A DNA stretch of 64,000 nt from Mesobacillus persicus (lineage in GTDB: Bacteria > Bacillota > Bacilli > Bacillales > Cytobacillaceae), in contig NZ_FOBW01000014.1 in assembly GCF_900109925.1 (NCBI RefSeq), positions 62,001 to 126,000 of the forward strand. The letters are read 5' to 3'. Shown piece by piece: positions 1 through 7,962 of this stretch (within the stretch, counting starts at the first letter, position 1; each line of letters opens with the position of its first letter). The translations under genes were made by a program, and so were the position numbers. Below the pieces are notes generated by a model, which was given only the letters and a program-made list of their open reading frames with translations, was not told the origin of the DNA and ran no database searches.

Positions 1-1602
1 GATTCCCTCTAGCAAAGACAGAATCTGCAAACTATGATGATAGGGAAACAGCACTTCCTTCTTCAAATCGATACTCTTCCGGTCCATTTTAAACAGTGAG
101 CGAATGGGTTGGTCTAGCATAGGTATCTGGCCTTGCGCCCGCTCTGCTTGGGCCAGTCGATACTGGAAGATTTTCGAGCGATCAAGCAACTCTAAAATCA
201 TCGAATCTAGCTTTTTCGCTACACTCTCATCCCCGGCAACCAATCGATAGGAAAAGAAGTTTTGTGCTAGCAGCAAGTTTTCATTGGTCGATTTTAGCAT
301 CCAGTGACGCAGCCGCTCCTGCCACTGGCTCACCGACCCGCGCCACTGCTCCTCACTCGCCATCATCAAGCCCTGACAACGCGCGTAGCCAGCCACCTCG
401 AACAGTCTCGTGATTTCCACACCTAAGCGCTTAAAATAAACATGGTCGCTACCATTCTCAAAGACAAGAAAATGGTCCTGATCCGTCAGCATGAACTGCT
501 CCCCACGACCACTTGACCCCATTTGAAAGAAAGCAAATTTCGTCGAGGCACCTCCCAGATTCGCCACGGCCAACTCAACCACGCGCAACACCACACGGTC
601 ATACAGAGCCGTCACCACTTCTAGCAACGAAAATGCTGGGACCTGTTCTTTTATTAACATATCAGTAATGTCACAGATGGCTTCCCTCACAAATGGGAGG
701 GACGCTTCATCGGCTTCATCAATTCGCCTAATCATCTTCATGACACTAGCATTCTTCTTTTGAAATAAATCAGATAAGGTCACAATTCCTAACACGGTTT
801 TACCGCCCTTATCTGTAACAGGTAAATGCTTAATTCCATTTAAAAGCATGCTAGTTATGGCCTCATAATAGTAGGCAAGGCGAGGAATCGTTATTGGACT
901 GGCGGTCATGATTTCCGAAGCCCGGCCTTGATCGTTTTTCCCTTGAGCGACAACGCGATGGACAATGTCGCGCTCGGTGATGATTCCGGTGAGCACCTCT
1001 CCTTCCATGACCAACACCGAGCTTGTCCGAGATTCAAACATCTTCAACGCCACGTCTTGGATCGTTGCATCAGGCGTAACAGTGACCAGTTTTTCGACCA
1101 TCAAATCTTGAACCCTCGTCATGAATGTTTGTTTGTCGCCAATCTTTCGGGCTAATTTTACCTGCTCGGCAAGCGAGCCATAAACATCCTTCAGCCGGAC
1201 CGTTACTTGCGCTAGCAAATATTCGGTGACCACCGGCTCATTCCATCTTTTAGATAACACGCCGAAAGGGACGAACAATGCCTCAAGCTCCTCCACAGCC
1301 CGAACCTGAATTGCGGTTGGAGTGTCCCGTACCTTCAACCCACTCATCACTTCAACCAGGTTAGAAAATCCAATCAGCTCTCCCTTTTGAAGAATTTCAA
1401 GCACTTCATCCTCAACAAACACTTCGGCCATTCCTGATAAAATCACCAACAAGCCACGGTGCGGTGGAATGACTTCGGTTTTTTTATAAGACCGGGGCTC
1501 ACAATCGGAGACAAGGGAAAGGGCCGTGCTTTGCTCCAACCCCTGAAAGAGGGGATGAAGCTGCACAGCCTCCCATATTTCTTTATGCCTTTGTGGATCC
1601 AT
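1..1602 (-). CDS. cNMP-binding/CBS/DUF294 nucleotidyltransferase-like protein (3' end beyond window)
   Basis: The frame is open from an ATG at 1602 to the window edge, so the C-terminus is missing. In order it shows an N-terminal cyclic-nucleotide-binding-like domain (about residues 15-120), a pair of CBS domains (about 165-285, with TERDIVHRV and the second copy ending in TLSDLF), and a DUF294 putative nucleotidyltransferase domain containing GSSGRGEQ followed by LTDQD, then the start of the DUF294 C-terminal helical domain. This architecture is known from bacterial signal-transduction proteins that often sit beside sodium:solute symporters. The start overlaps the 3' end of the symporter gene by 20 bp, so the two are probably translated from one transcript and may work together. 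Its substrate and ligand cannot be read from the sequence. Confidence 0.9.
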   Translation of the reverse strand, partial: MDPQRHKEIWEAVQLHPLFQGLEQSTALSLVSDCEPRSYKKTEVIPPHRGLLVILSGMAEVFVEDEVLEILQKGELIGFSNLVEVMSGLKVRDTPTAIQVRAVEELEALFVPFGVLSKRWNEPVVTEYLLAQVTVRLKDVYGSLAEQVKLARKIGDKQTFMTRVQDLMVEKLVTVTPDATIQDVALKMFESRTSSVLVMEGEVLTGIITERDIVHRVVAQGKNDQGRASEIMTASPITIPRLAYYYEAITSMLLNGIKHLPVTDKGGKTVLGIVTLSDLFQKKNASVMKMIRRIDEADEASLPFVREAICDITDMLIKEQVPAFSLLEVVTALYDRVVLRVVELAVANLGGASTKFAFFQMGSSGRGEQFMLTDQDHFLVFENGSDHVYFKRLGVEITRLFEVAGYARCQGLMMASEEQWRGSVSQWQERLRHWMLKSTNENLLLAQNFFSYRLVAGDESVAKKLDSMILELLDRSKIFQYRLAQAERAQGQIPMLDQPIRSLFKMDRKSIDLKKEVLFPYHHSLQILSLLEGI

Positions 1603-3253
1603 CTTCACTCATCCAAACTTCGCCGTCTTTATAGACCATTTGTTCAGGATATCGTAAGTCCATAACTTCTTCCTGAATTTTTTGCGAAGGTGCTGCCGTT
1701 GCTAGCGATACGATGATGTTTGCCAAGAACGCGGCCGTTGCCCCGAAGACACCCGCGCCAGTGTCGATGATTCCAAGAATCGTAAATCCGCCGTATTTTG
1801 CAGCGAAAATGTAGCCAAGTGTCACCGCTAGACCAACTAGTAGACCAGCAATAACCCCTTGTGAGTTTGAACGCTTCCACCAAACCCCTAGTACAAGTGC
1901 TGGGAAGAAGGTTCCTGTCGCGAGCGCAAACGCCCAAGCAACAATTTGCGTGATTGCTCCCGGAGGATTTAAGGCAATCAAGCCAGCGAATAATGTAGCT
2001 AAAACAATCGACCAACGTGCCACCGAAAGACGCGTCTTTTCCGTTGAATTCGGCTTCCACACGCGGTAAAAAATATCATGCGCAAATGCTGAGGAAATCG
2101 AAATCATTAATCCACCAGCCGTTGAAAGCGCCGCTGCCATTGCACCTGCTGCGACAAGTCCGATTACAAATACGCCAAGATTGGCAATTTCCGGTGTCGC
2201 CATAACGACGATATCGTTAGAGATGATCAATTCGCTCCATTGAAGGACGCCATCGCCATTGCCATCGGCCATCTGAAGCTTACCGGTGTCAATCCATGAT
2301 TTCGTCCATGCAGGAAGATTGGTAATCTCGCTTCCAGCAATCTTTGTCATTAAAATAAATCTTGAGAACGCTGCATAAGCAGGCGCGGATAAATATAAAA
2401 GTCCGATAAATAATAGTGCCCAAGCACCAGACCAACGAGCGGCTTTCATCGTTGCTACCGTATAGAAACGAACGATTACGTGCGGCAAGCCCGCTGTTCC
2501 ACACATTAATGTAAACATTAGCGCCAAGAACTGCCACTTCGTCCCGTTCGTAAATGGTGCGAAATACTCCGAAATTCCAAGCTCACGATCAAGTTCGCCC
2601 ATTTTACCAACGAGCTCGCCGTAAGAAAGCCATGGCAACGCACTATTCGTTAACTGCAAGCTCATAAAAATAACCGGAATTAGGTAAGCAATAATTAACA
2701 CGACATACTGAGCAACCTGCGTCCAAGTAATCCCCTTCATCCCACCAAAGGCAGCGTAGAAGGCAATCAATACTACCCCAATCATCGTGCCAAGCTTGGC
2801 ATCGATTTCAAACAAACGGCCAATAACCACGCCTGAACCAGACAATTGCCCGATTGAATACGTAAACGAGATGATAATCGTACAAATCGCCGCAATCACG
2901 CGTGCGGTATGGCTATCATATCGGTCACCGATAAATTCAGGTACCGTGTAACGACCGTACTTACGCAGCTGTGGTGCGAGCAGGAACGTTAACAGCAAGT
3001 AACCGCCGGTCCACCCCATAATATAAGCAAGCCCATCGTACCCGAGTAACATGATCGTACCGGCCATCCCAATAAACGATGCGGCACTCATCCAGTCCGC
3101 ACCAATCGCCATTCCATTAAAAACCGGCGGAACCCCGCGGCTTGCTACATAGAAGTCTGACGTCGCTCTCGCCTTATTGTAGACAGCAATCCCTATATAA
3201 AGTGCAAATGTCGCGATAATAATAGAAAATGAGACCAAAAACTGAGTATCCAA
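1583..3253 (-). CDS. Sodium:solute symporter, large subunit (acetate/monocarboxylate type)
   Basis: This 556-residue membrane protein of the SSS family has about 13 hydrophobic segments, beginning with an N-terminal helix at residues 5-24 and the family-typical ASRGVPPVFNG and ADWMSAASF stretches. Its closest recognisable type is the ActP/YwcA group, which moves small carboxylates such as acetate with sodium. The start is a TTG at 3253 with GGGGG 10 bases upstream; no ATG fits as well. It follows the small-subunit gene by about 100 bp and overlaps the DUF294 gene, giving a three-gene unit. An unusual 12-residue EF-hand-like loop, DGNGDGVLQWSE, lies at residues 330-341 in a hydrophilic stretch between membrane segments. 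The exact substrate is uncertain. Confidence 0.92.
   Translation of the reverse strand: MDTQFLVSFSIIIATFALYIGIAVYNKARATSDFYVASRGVPPVFNGMAIGADWMSAASFIGMAGTIMLLGYDGLAYIMGWTGGYLLLTFLLAPQLRKYGRYTVPEFIGDRYDSHTARVIAAICTIIISFTYSIGQLSGSGVVIGRLFEIDAKLGTMIGVVLIAFYAAFGGMKGITWTQVAQYVVLIIAYLIPVIFMSLQLTNSALPWLSYGELVGKMGELDRELGISEYFAPFTNGTKWQFLALMFTLMCGTAGLPHVIVRFYTVATMKAARWSGAWALLFIGLLYLSAPAYAAFSRFILMTKIAGSEITNLPAWTKSWIDTGKLQMADGNGDGVLQWSELIISNDIVVMATPEIANLGVFVIGLVAAGAMAAALSTAGGLMISISSAFAHDIFYRVWKPNSTEKTRLSVARWSIVLATLFAGLIALNPPGAITQIVAWAFALATGTFFPALVLGVWWKRSNSQGVIAGLLVGLAVTLGYIFAAKYGGFTILGIIDTGAGVFGATAAFLANIIVSLATAAPSQKIQEEVMDLRYPEQMVYKDGEVWMSEDGSTKA
2231..2266 (-). other. EF-hand-like calcium loop inside the symporter
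   Basis: Residues 330-341 of the symporter read D-G-N-G-D-G-V-L-Q-W-S-E. This fits a canonical 12-residue EF-hand loop: acidic or Asn at positions 1, 3 and 5, Gly at 6, a hydrophobic residue at 8 and Glu at 12. Only one loop is present. Calcium binding is inferred, not shown. Confidence 0.6.
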
Positions 3254-3288
3254 AATGTGTTATCCCCCTTTGCTACAACTATTTCTAC

Positions 3289-3354
3289 TAGACCCCCACT
3301 CGAGGTCAGCCTATACTTTTAATCCCCTAGACCCATTGAAGGTCAGGTCTATTT
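3289..3354 (-). repeat. Two tandem imperfect hairpins between the symporter subunit genes
   Basis: Two similar units, about 3290-3314 and 3330-3353, each begin with TAGACC and end with a GGTC..TCTA-type arm (plus-strand reading). They are direct repeats of each other as well as inverted repeats internally. They occupy the 104 bp between the small and large subunit genes. They could set the expression ratio of the two subunits or be a protein-binding site; the sequence does not decide. Confidence 0.5.
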
Positions 3355-3357
3355 TTA

Positions 3358-3663
3358 CTAGTGATCCACGCTTTTCCCAGCGCTTAGTTTGATATTCTGT
3401 GCTTCGTCGATGCCGTATTTTTTATCAATCATATCGCCGACCTTGGCGTTGACGAACAATAAGATAATAAAGGTCACGACGGCTCCCTGTGCTCCCATAA
3501 AGTAATGAAACGGAAATCCGCCCATAAGCGTCAGTTCGCTCAATGGCTCTGCCAACAGGACGACACCGTACGAAACGATGAACCAGATGATGAAATAGAT
3601 CACCATATAGCGGTTCTTTTCACGAAAATAGGCATCTGCTACTGCTTTCTCAATCTTCTTCAC
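3358..3663 (-). CDS. Symporter small subunit (DUF4212-type membrane protein)
   Basis: The product is 101 residues with two membrane helices (about residues 20-42 and 55-75) and a short charged C-terminus. It resembles the small partner protein (DUF4212/TIGR03647 type) that accompanies SSS transporters of the acetate group. The start is GTG at 3663 behind a GGGGTGGG ribosome binding site. It lies directly upstream of the large subunit gene, which supports the assignment. Its precise role in such transporters is not settled. Confidence 0.85.
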   Translation of the reverse strand: MKKIEKAVADAYFREKNRYMVIYFIIWFIVSYGVVLLAEPLSELTLMGGFPFHYFMGAQGAVVTFIILLFVNAKVGDMIDKKYGIDEAQNIKLSAGKSVDH

Positions 3664-3746
3664 ATTCCCACCCCTTTGTAAAATAACAAACTATTAGGCC
3701 GTAAAATCACCATTCACTCCTTCCTCCGTTTTCATCCTCGTACCAA

Positions 3747-3929
3747 TCAACTTAAGCTGAAAATAAATTTGACTGTATCGAAAAATGGCGCAGGCACCTT
3801 GAGGACTTCAATGAAGAAATATAAGAAAATACTGAGGAATGGAATAGCAAGGTAAAAAGACTTTTTCTTTCGTAAAGCTAAAATAAGTGACGCTCCTGTA
3901 ATGGAAACTAAAATAATCAATGTTAGCAT
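3747..3929 (-). CDS. Small membrane protein, 60 residues, unknown function
   Basis: The protein has two hydrophobic helices separated by a short basic RKKKS loop. I start it at the ATG at 3929, because a clear GGGGGTGG ribosome binding site lies 6 bases upstream; the longer open frame to 3989 has no such site. I do not recognise the family. It lies upstream of the symporter genes in the same direction. A catabolite-responsive-element-like sequence sits just upstream of its ribosome binding site. Confidence 0.55.
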   Translation of the reverse strand: MLTLIILVSITGASLILALRKKKSFYLAIPFLSIFLYFFIEVLKVPAPFFDTVKFIFSLS

Positions 3930-3946
3930 TTTGACCCACCCCCTTC

Positions 3947-3960
3947 TGTAAGCGCTACCA
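3947..3960. promoter_or_regulatory. Candidate cre (CcpA) site
   Basis: TGTAAGCGCTACCA matches 13 of 14 positions of the consensus TGWAANCGNTNWCA. It lies 18-31 bp upstream of the 60-residue ORF that leads into the symporter genes, a position where CcpA binding would block transcription. Carbon catabolite control would make sense for a carboxylate transporter, but this is inference from one site. Confidence 0.45.
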
Positions 3961-4230
3961 AAACTAATCCGAAATCCATGGTTGAACATTCGTTCAGACG
4001 GCTCAAATAGTTTATTTAATTTTTAGAAAATTGGTAATTTTTATTATCCATAAATCAAACAAGTTGGTCAAGGAAAATTTTAGGCGAAATTTAGGACAAT
4101 TCTGTCGACAACTTTATCCGATTAACAACTTATCCTCGTTGGTAATAGGGTTTCTCTCTTTTAGTGATTGTCGAAAAATATATTTTATGATGTTGCTGGT
4201 TTTACTGCTGGTATGGTAGCTTTCCTATCT

Positions 4231-4458
4231 ATTGGTGACCTTTCTTGTTCTAGTAACACTCACTTAGGGCACCAATAGGCTTCATTGGTGACCTTTCTTC
4301 CTCTAGCAGCACTTACTTTGGGCACCAATGAGCCTTATTGGTGACCTTTCTCGTTCTAGCAACACTTACTTTCGGCACCAACGGGCCTTATTGGTGACCT
4401 TTCTTCCTCTAGCAACACTTACTTTCGGCACGCACCAATTGGTTTTCATTGGTGACCT
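4231..4458. repeat. 53-bp tandem array of palindromic units (about 4.4 copies)
   Basis: The motif ATTGGTGACC recurs at 4231, 4284, 4337, 4390 and 4448, giving spacings of 53, 53, 53 and 58. Each unit also carries GGCACCAAT near its end, so ATTGGTG and CACCAAT face each other across the unit junctions. No reading frame is conserved. It fills the gap between the 60-residue ORF and the PBP terminator. The rest of 3990-4230 shows AT-rich DNA with no supported gene. Confidence 0.85.
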
Positions 4459-4512
4459 TCCTTCTCTATCACGATATCCAACCCATTTTAAAAATCCCAA
4501 TTACCCCAACAG

Positions 4513-4541
4513 AAAAAACCAGAAGGGATTTTCCCTTCTGG
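4513..4541 (-). terminator. Rho-independent terminator after the PBP gene
   Basis: The minus strand reads CCAGAAGGG, a short loop, CCCTTCTGG, then TTTTTT. It lies 7 bp beyond the PBP stop codon. Confidence 0.9.
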
Positions 4542-4547
4542 CCTCAT

Positions 4548-6530
4548 TTATTCTTTTTCTGCTAGAAAGACATTCTTCACTTTCGTTACGGCTGCTGTGG
4601 AGCCGCCGCCGGTTTGGACATCTTCGATCATCATTGAGATCATTAATTCCGGGTTGTATCCGATGAACCAACCAAGCTCGCGGCCTTTTGTTCCTTGTGT
4701 TGCTTTGATCTCGGCTGTTCCGGTTTTCCCTGCAATTGGATAGCCTTCAATCCTTGCAGCGTGGGCGGTTCCATTCGGGTCGCTCACTACCTTTGTGAGC
4801 ATTGCGTTCAGGCCTGTAGCTTGTTCCGCACTAACTAACCCTTCTGCCCAGATTTGCTTTTGAGTTTCATCCGCTAATAAAATCGGTTTGATGAGATTGC
4901 CATTGTTGACAAATGGTGTGTAGGTTGCGGCTAAATGAAGGATATTCATTTCCACTTGGCCCTGACCATAGCCCGAATCAGCTAGAGCAATTTCACTAGC
5001 GAGCTCACCCATTTGCGAACTTTCAAGTGGATAAGGATACTCCATATCCTCAAAGCCAAACTTCTTTAATCCAGCAGCAAAGTCCTCTTTGCCAATTTCC
5101 AGAGCACTGCGGGCAAAATAGATGTTATCGGAATAAATCATTGCCTTTTCAAGGTTAACTTGGCCTGGTAAATTTGTGTACCGCGTTACTTTGTAGTCTC
5201 CCCATGACTTATCTGGCTGCCATTGCTTTTCATTGATTTCATAGGTTGTGTCTAGCTTTAGTTTACCAGTGGATAATCCGACTGCAGCGGTGATCGGCTT
5301 CATTACGGAACCAGGGACATACGTTAACTTGAAGCGATTCAAATACGGCTTCAATGGATTTTCTTCTAATGCTTGGCGCTGTGATGCTGAGATGCCTAAT
5401 GTTTCAGCATTCGGATCAAACCCTGGCGCACTTACCAATGCGAGCGTTTCTCCAGTAACGGGGTTCATTGCTGCCGCTGTACCTGCAACACCTTTCATCT
5501 GGTCATAGATACGCTGTTGGAGCACGACATCAATCGTTAACTGAACATCCTCGCCATCCTCTACCGGTTTTTCAGCAAGTACCTTTTCTGTTCCGTCTTC
5601 CTTAACGATTGAAATTTTCACGCCATTGGTGCCTTTTAACTTTTCTTCAAATACTTGCTCAAGGCCGCGCTTGCCGATATAATCGGCGGCTGTGTAGCCT
5701 TTTCCTTCATTGTTTTCAAGGTCCTCAGCGGTAACCTTCGCGACAAAGCCCACAAGATGGGAAAGGTCCTCGCCGTAAGGATATTCGCGGGCACCCACCT
5801 CCATGCTCGTGACTCCAGCGACGGCAAATAGCTTCTCTTTTAGCGCCTCATCTGTCTTAGAGATATTTTTAAGCGGCACAAATAGATCTGCTTTTACCCA
5901 TGAGGCATTTAATAATTTCGTGATTTGATCCTCAGACATGTTGAGCAGCTCGCTTAGCTTCGTGACGGAGTTTTCATCCATCTTCCCGGGAACGACGCCA
6001 ATCTGCATCGCCGTTCCATTAATGGCGAGTCCATTGCCGCGACGGTCGACAATGCTGCCACGCACAGCCGGGATATTGTCGTAGCTAATTTTATCGGCGC
6101 TCCCTAGCTCTGGGAAAATATACGTGGTATCCCAATTGACATACCAATTCGTGTCGTCCTCGCGCTCTTCTTTTACAAGGACGGCCGTGTGATCAAACTC
6201 AATGGGCCCGGCGGCGCTATCCATCTTGGCGGAATAGGCAAAGCCAGCCTGTTCTTCGTATTTCTCTTCTTCTTCTGGCGGATTGAATAGGACATCAAGC
6301 TGGTCGATTTCGAGGTCCTGGTAAATTTTATGATAACGATTGACAAAGTCTTCTTTCGTGATTGTCTCTCTAGCTGGCTGTGAAAGTAATTCATACATTT
6401 CTTCAAAGTTTTGCTCATTCCAAAGGCTTACGTACTCTGCAAATCTCTCATCCGGGGTTGGCTGTTTGCTCATACACCCGGCCAAAATAATGGTTAAAAC
6501 GAACGTCATCAGGATGATTGCTTTTTTCAA
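4548..6530 (-). CDS. Class B penicillin-binding protein with MecA-like N-terminus (PBP3 type)
   Basis: This lipid-anchored transpeptidase cross-links peptidoglycan outside the membrane. I start it at the TTG at 6530, which has AAGGGGGAG 7 bases upstream; the longer frame to 6569 lacks such a site. From this start a lipoprotein signal ends in LAGC. An NTF2-like MecA N-terminal domain follows (about residues 30-140), then the PBP dimerisation domain with RGSIVDRRG, then the transpeptidase domain with its three active-site motifs: SVMK near residue 400, SDN near 470 and KTGTAE near 605. The 660-residue length and domain order fit B. subtilis PBP3 (PbpC). MecA-like N-domains are known from low-affinity PBPs, but resistance cannot be read from sequence alone. 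Confidence 0.92.
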   Translation of the reverse strand: MKKAIILMTFVLTIILAGCMSKQPTPDERFAEYVSLWNEQNFEEMYELLSQPARETITKEDFVNRYHKIYQDLEIDQLDVLFNPPEEEEKYEEQAGFAYSAKMDSAAGPIEFDHTAVLVKEEREDDTNWYVNWDTTYIFPELGSADKISYDNIPAVRGSIVDRRGNGLAINGTAMQIGVVPGKMDENSVTKLSELLNMSEDQITKLLNASWVKADLFVPLKNISKTDEALKEKLFAVAGVTSMEVGAREYPYGEDLSHLVGFVAKVTAEDLENNEGKGYTAADYIGKRGLEQVFEEKLKGTNGVKISIVKEDGTEKVLAEKPVEDGEDVQLTIDVVLQQRIYDQMKGVAGTAAAMNPVTGETLALVSAPGFDPNAETLGISASQRQALEENPLKPYLNRFKLTYVPGSVMKPITAAVGLSTGKLKLDTTYEINEKQWQPDKSWGDYKVTRYTNLPGQVNLEKAMIYSDNIYFARSALEIGKEDFAAGLKKFGFEDMEYPYPLESSQMGELASEIALADSGYGQGQVEMNILHLAATYTPFVNNGNLIKPILLADETQKQIWAEGLVSAEQATGLNAMLTKVVSDPNGTAHAARIEGYPIAGKTGTAEIKATQGTKGRELGWFIGYNPELMISMMIEDVQTGGGSTAAVTKVKNVFLAEKE

Positions 6531-6579
6531 ATGCGACTCCCCCTTCTTGTCTAATTTTACCACATTCAAAAGGTTGGAT

Positions 6580-6820
6580 GTGTTATACGGGGTTATTGAT
6601 TTCCGCTCCAGGCACTTCGCGCACCTTAGGGCAGTCCGGGAGCCTCCTCGTCACTACCGCTCCTGCGGGGTCTCCCTTGGCCTTGCACTCCCGCAGGACA
6701 TTGAATGGCTTCCTCGAATATGCCCACGCACGAGAAAATGTGCAGTTCATTTTCGAGGAGTCTTCGTGCCTTCCGCTCCAATCAACCTGGTCAAAATCAA
6801 CATAGTCCTTTAACACAGCC
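6580..6820. repeat. GC-rich hairpin element, copy 1 (subfamily A, long form)
   Basis: This is the first of 11 copies of one dispersed element. The core (about 6594-6786) starts with TTGATTTCCGCTCCAGGCAC and ends with GTGCCTTCCGCTCCAATCAA, so its ends are inverted repeats. Outer arms GTGTTATAC and TTTAACACAGCC extend the pairing. The centre carries CTTGG/CCGGGAG/GGGGTCTCCC-type stems. This copy contains the optional internal module of about 65 bp, which has its own TCCTCGAA/TTCGAGGA palindrome. It lies between the PBP and spoIIQ genes. No gene of its own is supported. Confidence 0.85.
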
Positions 6821-6821
6821 A

Positions 6822-6855
6822 AAAAGAAAAACCCGCCAGTTAGCATGACGGGTTT
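6822..6855 (-). terminator. Terminator after spoIIQ
   Basis: The minus strand reads AAACCCGTCA, loop, TGGCGGGTTTTTC. It lies about 30 bp after the spoIIQ stop. Confidence 0.85.
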
Positions 6856-6883
6856 CCTGTCCATTTTAAAATCTATTTACAAA

Positions 6884-7834
6884 TCAAGAGTTGCTAGATG
6901 GTGTTGCGTTATCTTCAGTTGGGCCATCCTCTGGTGTTGAAGTTTCTTCATCAGACCCAGTTCCTTCTTCTGTTGAAGTTTCTTCGTCAGATCCAGTTCC
7001 TTCTTCTGTAGAAGTTCCTTCGCCGGACTCAGTTCCTTCTTCAGTTGAAGTTCCTTCGTCAGATTCAGTGGCATCCGTTGATGGGTTTTCATCAGCGTCT
7101 GCACCAGTACCAGTTTCAGCTTTACCAGCATCGCCTTCAGAGTCCATTTCTGCCTCTTGAAGCGCGCTTAGTGGCTTATCAAAGTAATCTAATGGGTTCA
7201 CTGGAGTTCCGTCTTTACGAATCTCAAAGTGTACATGGACGCCTGATTGCTCGTTAAACTGGCTTGTACCAGCTGTTGCAATCGCATCACCTTGCTTGAC
7301 CATGTCGCCCGCTTTTACTTTCATATTTTTAATTGATTGATACTGTGTTACAATTCCATTGTCGTGTTCGATTTCGATTACGTTACCTAGCAGTGAGTCT
7401 TCCTTAACCGTTGTTACTTCCCCGCTTAACGATGCGATGACATCAAATTCCTTGCCATCTTTTGCTGCGATGTCGAGTCCTGTGCTCGGATGGTATTGGT
7501 TATTGTAAACAACTAGTGCAGCTTCTTGTTCGGCTTTATCACTTTCGTTGTCATAAAACTGCATTTTCACAACAGAGTTTTCGACATCTTCCATTGGCAT
7601 AACGAATTTCTCCAACGAGCTATTTACTTCAACTGCTGGCTCGTCATTGAACTGCTTGCTTGGATTGTCGGTTGCCTGATCAAGTTGATCTGTACCTTGT
7701 TCACCGCCACCTTGGAACCAAAGAACACCTGTTAGTATGATTGCGGCACTTCCTAAATACACTGCTGGGTAAACCCACCGCTTCTTGAAAAAGCGTTTAA
7801 AGCTCTTTTCTTGAGAAGATTTTTCCTCTCTCAT
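6884..7834 (-). CDS. spoIIQ: Stage II sporulation protein Q (degenerate LytM/M23 domain)
   Basis: SpoIIQ is made in the forespore, where it spans the inner membrane and pairs with mother-cell SpoIIIAH to form the engulfment channel. I start at the ATG at 7834 (MREEK), 6 bases after GAGGTG; known SpoIIQ proteins also start MREEE. One membrane helix (residues 21-40) is followed by a LytM domain (about 105-215). The first zinc ligand position holds Ser117 (STGLD) instead of His, while H200-V-H202 is kept; this matches the inactive SpoIIQ type. The C-terminal 85 residues are an acidic repeat of about 12 residues (EEGTGSDEETST-like), which is unusual. At 316 residues it is somewhat longer than B. 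subtilis SpoIIQ. Confidence 0.93.
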   Translation of the reverse strand: MREEKSSQEKSFKRFFKKRWVYPAVYLGSAAIILTGVLWFQGGGEQGTDQLDQATDNPSKQFNDEPAVEVNSSLEKFVMPMEDVENSVVKMQFYDNESDKAEQEAALVVYNNQYHPSTGLDIAAKDGKEFDVIASLSGEVTTVKEDSLLGNVIEIEHDNGIVTQYQSIKNMKVKAGDMVKQGDAIATAGTSQFNEQSGVHVHFEIRKDGTPVNPLDYFDKPLSALQEAEMDSEGDAGKAETGTGADADENPSTDATESDEGTSTEEGTESGEGTSTEEGTGSDEETSTEEGTGSDEETSTPEDGPTEDNATPSSNS

Positions 7835-7910
7835 TTTCATCACCTCAGCAATCATTCTGAACAGATGCGAAAAAATATATACATAGAGTTGAAAAAAATT
7901 TTAAATGCTT

Positions 7911-7939
7911 ATTTTTCGACAAACTTCTCAGTATTATAC
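7911..7939 (-). promoter_or_regulatory. Candidate sigma-F promoter of spoIIQ
   Basis: On the minus strand GTATA (7935-7939) is followed after 14 bp by GTCGAAAAAT (7911-7920), close to the sigma-F pattern GYATA / GGnnAnAnT. It lies about 80-105 bp upstream of the spoIIQ start, and spoIIQ is known to be sigma-F dependent in B. subtilis. Confidence 0.55.
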
Positions 7940-7962
7940 ATTTTATTTTTTTGGAGGTTTTT

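Noticed and set aside
4231-4458. CRISPR-like appearance of the tandem arrays
   Set aside because: The units repeat along their whole length with no unique spacers, are palindromic, and no cas gene is in the window.
6518-6813. Short ORFs within the GC-rich hairpin elements (also near 37441, 41908, 50502 and 58541)
   Set aside because: They arise from the repeat sequence itself, differ in frame between copies and lack ribosome binding sites.
6877-7131. 84-codon ORF within the 3' part of spoIIQ
   Set aside because: It is an out-of-frame reading of the SpoIIQ tail repeats with no start signal.
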